Assembly (NCBI GenBank): GCA_014360805.1
Contig: JACIWU010000033.1
Location: 1 to 34,304, forward strand
Reading direction: 5' to 3'
Source of the DNA: Chloroflexota bacterium
GTDB taxonomy: Bacteria; Chloroflexota; Anaerolineae; DTLA01
Length of the DNA: 34,304 bases
Shown here: one piece after another, positions 32,317-34,304 of the stretch
Position numbering within the stretch: the first letter of the stretch is position 1
How the letters are laid out: each line of letters opens with the position of its first letter
Notes under the pieces: generated by a model
What the model was told of the DNA's origin: nothing
The model's database searches: none
Seen by the model: only the letters and a program-made list of their open reading frames with translations
Translations under genes and position numbers: made by a program

Positions 32317-33648
32317 TCAGCGCACCGTACGCGGCATGACGACCCGGAAGATGGCCTGATATTCGCTGTTTGCGTTGAGGGCCTCGCCGCTCCAGCCGCC
32401 GATGGCGTAGAGGCGCGTCTCAAATGCAGCCAGACCGAGATTTCGCCACTGGCCGATGGTGGGCGTGGGGAAGCGTACCCACGTGTCGCTCTGGGGTTCG
32501 TAACGCTCGTTATACGCCACAAATCCCCTCCAACCGCCGCCCACGACGTAGATGTTGTTGCCCACGGCTGCGGCGGCCGCTCCTCCGCGCGGGACGCTCA
32601 GGGATGCGCATGATCTCCACGGTTGGGTTCCCGTGCCCTCCAGGGATGGCGAATACTCGTAGCACGTGGCAAACTCGCGCGTCCCGTCGTAGCCGCCGAT
32701 GAGGAAGACCTTGCCTGCGAGCGCGGCAACCGCCTGAAAGCCGAGCGCCTGCGGCATCGGGGTGCGGGCAGTCCAGATACCCGTGTTGGGCGCGAATTCA
32801 AAGACTGTGTCCACGTATCGGCGGCCGTCCCATCCGCCGAACAGGTAGATACGCTCGCCGACCTCGGCCAGGGCGTAGGCCGAGCGCGGGGCAGGCAACG
32901 GCGGCCCTTGCGTCCATTCCTGCGTGATGGGGTTGTAGATTTCCAGCGTGCTGAGCACGCGGCCTTGGGCGTCGTGGCCTCCGGGCACGTAGATGCGCCC
33001 GCCTAGGGTTACGGCTCCGATGTTCGCGGCGGGGGTAGGCTTGGGTGGGTGGCTGACCCAGCGGTCTTCGGCGGGCAGGTATTGCTCCACCGCTCCCGTA
33101 ACCTGGCCGCCGGCGACGCCGCCGATGGCGAAGATGCCGCTTTCTGTGGCAACGACGGCCAGCCTGGCCCGCGCGGTAGGCATGGGCGCGCGGTTCGTCC
33201 AGCGGGATGGGAGGCGCTGGGGAGCCGCAGGGGCGGCAGCGCCGGAGTCAAGGAAGGGATCAGCGGCATTGCCGGCCTGTGGGTGAGTCCCCGCGACGCT
33301 CACCGCCACGAGCGCGACGGCCAGCGCGGCGGCGAGGATAAGGTAGGCGCGCTGCCAAGAGGCCCATGCGCGACGCAAAGGCGGCCAGTCCAAGGTCGGC
33401 GCGCTGGGCGCCGGTTCTGTGGCTTGGGGTGGCTCAACGCGGATCAGCCCTCGCCGCACGGCCACCATTGTGGCTTCAGTGCGTGACTCCACGCCGAGTT
33501 TGGCGAAGATGTTGCGCAGGTGAACCTTGACGGTGTTGACGCTGATGGTGAGTTCGCGCGCGATTTGCTGATTCGTTGCGCCGCGTGCGACCAGGCGGAG
33601 GAGTTCCATTTCGCGCTCGCTCAGTTCCTCGTTGTCTTGCGATACCAT
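32317..33648 (-). CDS. LuxR-type HTH, membrane segment and Kelch beta-propeller protein
   Basis: 443 residues from the ATG at 33648. An N-terminal LuxR/GerE helix-turn-helix (about 8-65: LSEREMELLRLVARGATNQQIARELTISVNTVKVHLRNIFAKLGV) is followed by one membrane helix (about 101-119). A Kelch propeller (about 150-443) then shows six glycine-pair blades: FAIGGV, YVPGGH, YLFGGW, FLIGGY, YVVGGG, YAIGGW. With the HTH inside and the propeller outside, this would be a one-protein sensor and DNA-binding regulator. No receiver or nucleotide-binding domain is present. An ATG at 33708 lies within the promoter and was rejected. Its stop is 1 nt from the recombinase-fold gene stop, in convergent orientation. 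Confidence 0.88.
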   Translation of the reverse strand: MVSQDNEELSEREMELLRLVARGATNQQIARELTISVNTVKVHLRNIFAKLGVESRTEATMVAVRRGLIRVEPPQATEPAPSAPTLDWPPLRRAWASWQRAYLILAAALAVALVAVSVAGTHPQAGNAADPFLDSGAAAPAAPQRLPSRWTNRAPMPTARARLAVVATESGIFAIGGVAGGQVTGAVEQYLPAEDRWVSHPPKPTPAANIGAVTLGGRIYVPGGHDAQGRVLSTLEIYNPITQEWTQGPPLPAPRSAYALAEVGERIYLFGGWDGRRYVDTVFEFAPNTGIWTARTPMPQALGFQAVAALAGKVFLIGGYDGTREFATCYEYSPSLEGTGTQPWRSCASLSVPRGGAAAAAVGNNIYVVGGGWRGFVAYNERYEPQSDTWVRFPTPTIGQWRNLGLAAFETRLYAIGGWSGEALNANSEYQAIFRVVMPRTVR

Positions 33649-33679
33649 TGGCCGGCTCCACACAGAACACGCTGCGTGC

Positions 33680-33708
33680 ATTATGCAACAGGGGGTCGGA
33701 TTCGGCAA
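33680..33708 (-). promoter_or_regulatory. promoter of the HTH-Kelch gene
   Basis: On the minus strand TTGCCG (33708-33703), a 17-nt spacer and CATAAT (33685-33680). Transcription would start near 33673, leaving a leader of about 25 nt. Confidence 0.65.
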
Positions 33709-33822
33709 GCGCGCGGGGATGTTTGGACCAGCGGGACGCGATGACGGGCTTGGGCAAATTATGCCCGAGCGGCCATTGGTGCACGATGCGCGGGAGGCGC
33801 AGCGCGATGGCCGCCGCAGGCA

Positions 33823-34041
33823 CTAGGAGGAGGGTTGGCCGAACACGACCAGGAACGGGCGCCGGATGGCCTCGGTGGGGCACACTTCCTCGCAGTTGCC
33901 GCAGTACACGCACTCAATGGAAGTGTCCAGCACGGGCACGCCCGCCACGAGCGACAGCGCGTGGTAGGGGCAGACTTCTACGCAGGCCCCGCAGGACGTA
34001 CACAATTCCGGGATGATGATGGGGCGCAAGGGTTCTTCCAC
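33823..34041 (-). CDS. small two-cluster 4Fe-4S ferredoxin
   Basis: 72 residues from a GTG at 34041 with GGAG 5-9 nt upstream. Two motifs, CTSCGACVEVCP and CVYCGNCEEVCP, each followed by the usual P/A-rich turn, bind two 4Fe-4S clusters. The N terminus EEPLRPIIIPE is typical of small ferredoxin-like subunits encoded near redox complexes. It is an electron carrier or subunit in the cytoplasm. The upstream cysteine-rich gene ends 14 nt before it, so the two are probably co-transcribed. Extending the frame upstream would overlap that gene and is not supported. Confidence 0.88.
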   Translation of the reverse strand: MEEPLRPIIIPELCTSCGACVEVCPYHALSLVAGVPVLDTSIECVYCGNCEEVCPTEAIRRPFLVVFGQPSS

Positions 34042-34055
34042 GTTTGCTCCGTCTC

Positions 34056-34304
34056 TCACGATGCCTTTTTCAGAGATGGCTTCTTGCCCGTAACCTTGGC
34101 GTAGAGTTCGGGCCCCACGCATTCCAGGGCGGCTGGACACCATTCCACGCACGAAGGCGGCAGATCGCGGGTAGTAACGGTTCCGCAGGCCCGGCACCGA
34201 ACCTTCATCTCGTCGCTCCAGATTTCCAGCACGCGGCCACAACCCGCGCACGTGATTTCCTCGGGTGTGGGTTGTTTGAGTCCGATGCTGCCCGGGCAGA
34301 ATTT
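34056..34304 (-). CDS. cysteine-rich zinc-ribbon-like protein, partial (5' end outside window)
   Basis: 82 residues to the stop at 34056; the start lies beyond the right edge. The fragment begins KFCPGSIGLKQPTPEEITCA. Paired CAGC and CRAC motifs suggest a zinc ribbon, followed by CVEWCPAALECVG and a Lys-rich end. I recall similar small proteins in anaerobes next to ferredoxins and hydrogenase- or Hdr-type genes, sometimes misleadingly labelled phosphohydrolase. No enzymatic domain is visible in what is present. It shares an operon with the ferredoxin downstream. Function unknown. Confidence 0.7.
   Translation of the reverse strand, partial: KFCPGSIGLKQPTPEEITCAGCGRVLEIWSDEMKVRCRACGTVTTRDLPPSCVEWCPAALECVGPELYAKVTGKKPSLKKAS

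Noticed and set aside
33752-33766. GGGCA-AATTA-TGCCC hairpin as terminator of the ferredoxin gene
   Set aside because: Short stem and no T run on either strand; not reported as a feature.
1-34304. CRISPR array, insertion sequence or rRNA operon
   Set aside because: No regularly spaced repeats, transposase gene or rRNA-like sequence was seen on either strand.

Overview
The window reads as a chromosomal stretch of a G+C-rich, probably anaerobic or microaerotolerant bacterium. The gene mix and style are closest to Chloroflexota (Anaerolineae-like): heterodisulfide-reductase-type (Hdr) modules, a split GcvPA/GcvPB glycine decarboxylase, secreted proteins with long Thr/Pro tails, and a flavodiiron protein. 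This placement is inferred from gene content only; no rRNA or tRNA gene is present. Coding density is high. Many genes carry near-consensus sigma-70-type promoters with a 17-nt spacer.

Layout. (1) Positions 1-6336, minus strand: one operon running fumarase alpha, fumarase beta, HdrC, HdrB, a short HdrA lacking its ends, a second HdrA lacking its middle ferredoxin insert, and a second HdrC cut by the window edge. A promoter and a hairpin-bearing leader precede it. The two HdrA proteins carry complementary iron-sulfur sets. (2) 6396-9370: divergent signal peptidase I and a TGS-containing nucleoside (uridine-type) kinase, followed by a YbaK-type deacylase. (3) 9351-11796, minus: an Rrf2 repressor with three cysteines, cysteine synthase, and a serine acetyltransferase fused to a MIP18 (SufT-like) domain, behind a promoter that overlaps a perfect inverted repeat. 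(4) 11824-15283, plus: a Clp1/Grc3-like P-loop polynucleotide kinase homologue, a DUF362-ferredoxin protein, and a phosphofructokinase with altered metal-site residues.

(5) 15339-19746, plus: gcvH, gcvPA, gcvPB and a receiver-MinD/CpaE-like ATPase, ended by a strong terminator. Facing it on the minus strand (19768-24510) is an operon of an unrecognised protein and a 1201-residue fusion of serine hydroxymethyltransferase, a truncated GcvT/YgfZ-like module and a complete GcvT. Together the two operons supply the H, P and T proteins plus SHMT, so glycine, serine and one-carbon-folate conversion is encoded almost completely here; only the L protein (dihydrolipoyl dehydrogenase) is missing. (6) 24528-26293: two copies of a dispersed GC-rich repeat, a flavodiiron protein (O2 or NO reduction), and a 371-bp gap that holds a complete promoter-to-terminator unit suggesting a small RNA.

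(7) 26320-34304: an envelope and regulation region. It holds a membrane-anchored GH3-like protein with lost catalytic residues, a Ser/Thr kinase with a C-terminal membrane segment, a secreted CAP-domain protein, a tyrosine-recombinase-fold protein lacking most catalytic residues, a LuxR-HTH/membrane/Kelch-propeller protein, a small two-cluster ferredoxin and a cysteine-rich zinc-ribbon-like fragment at the edge. The least ordinary items are the split HdrA pair with fumarase, the SHMT-GcvT-GcvT fusion, the CysE-MIP18 fusion, the inactive-looking recombinase and the HTH-TM-Kelch protein.
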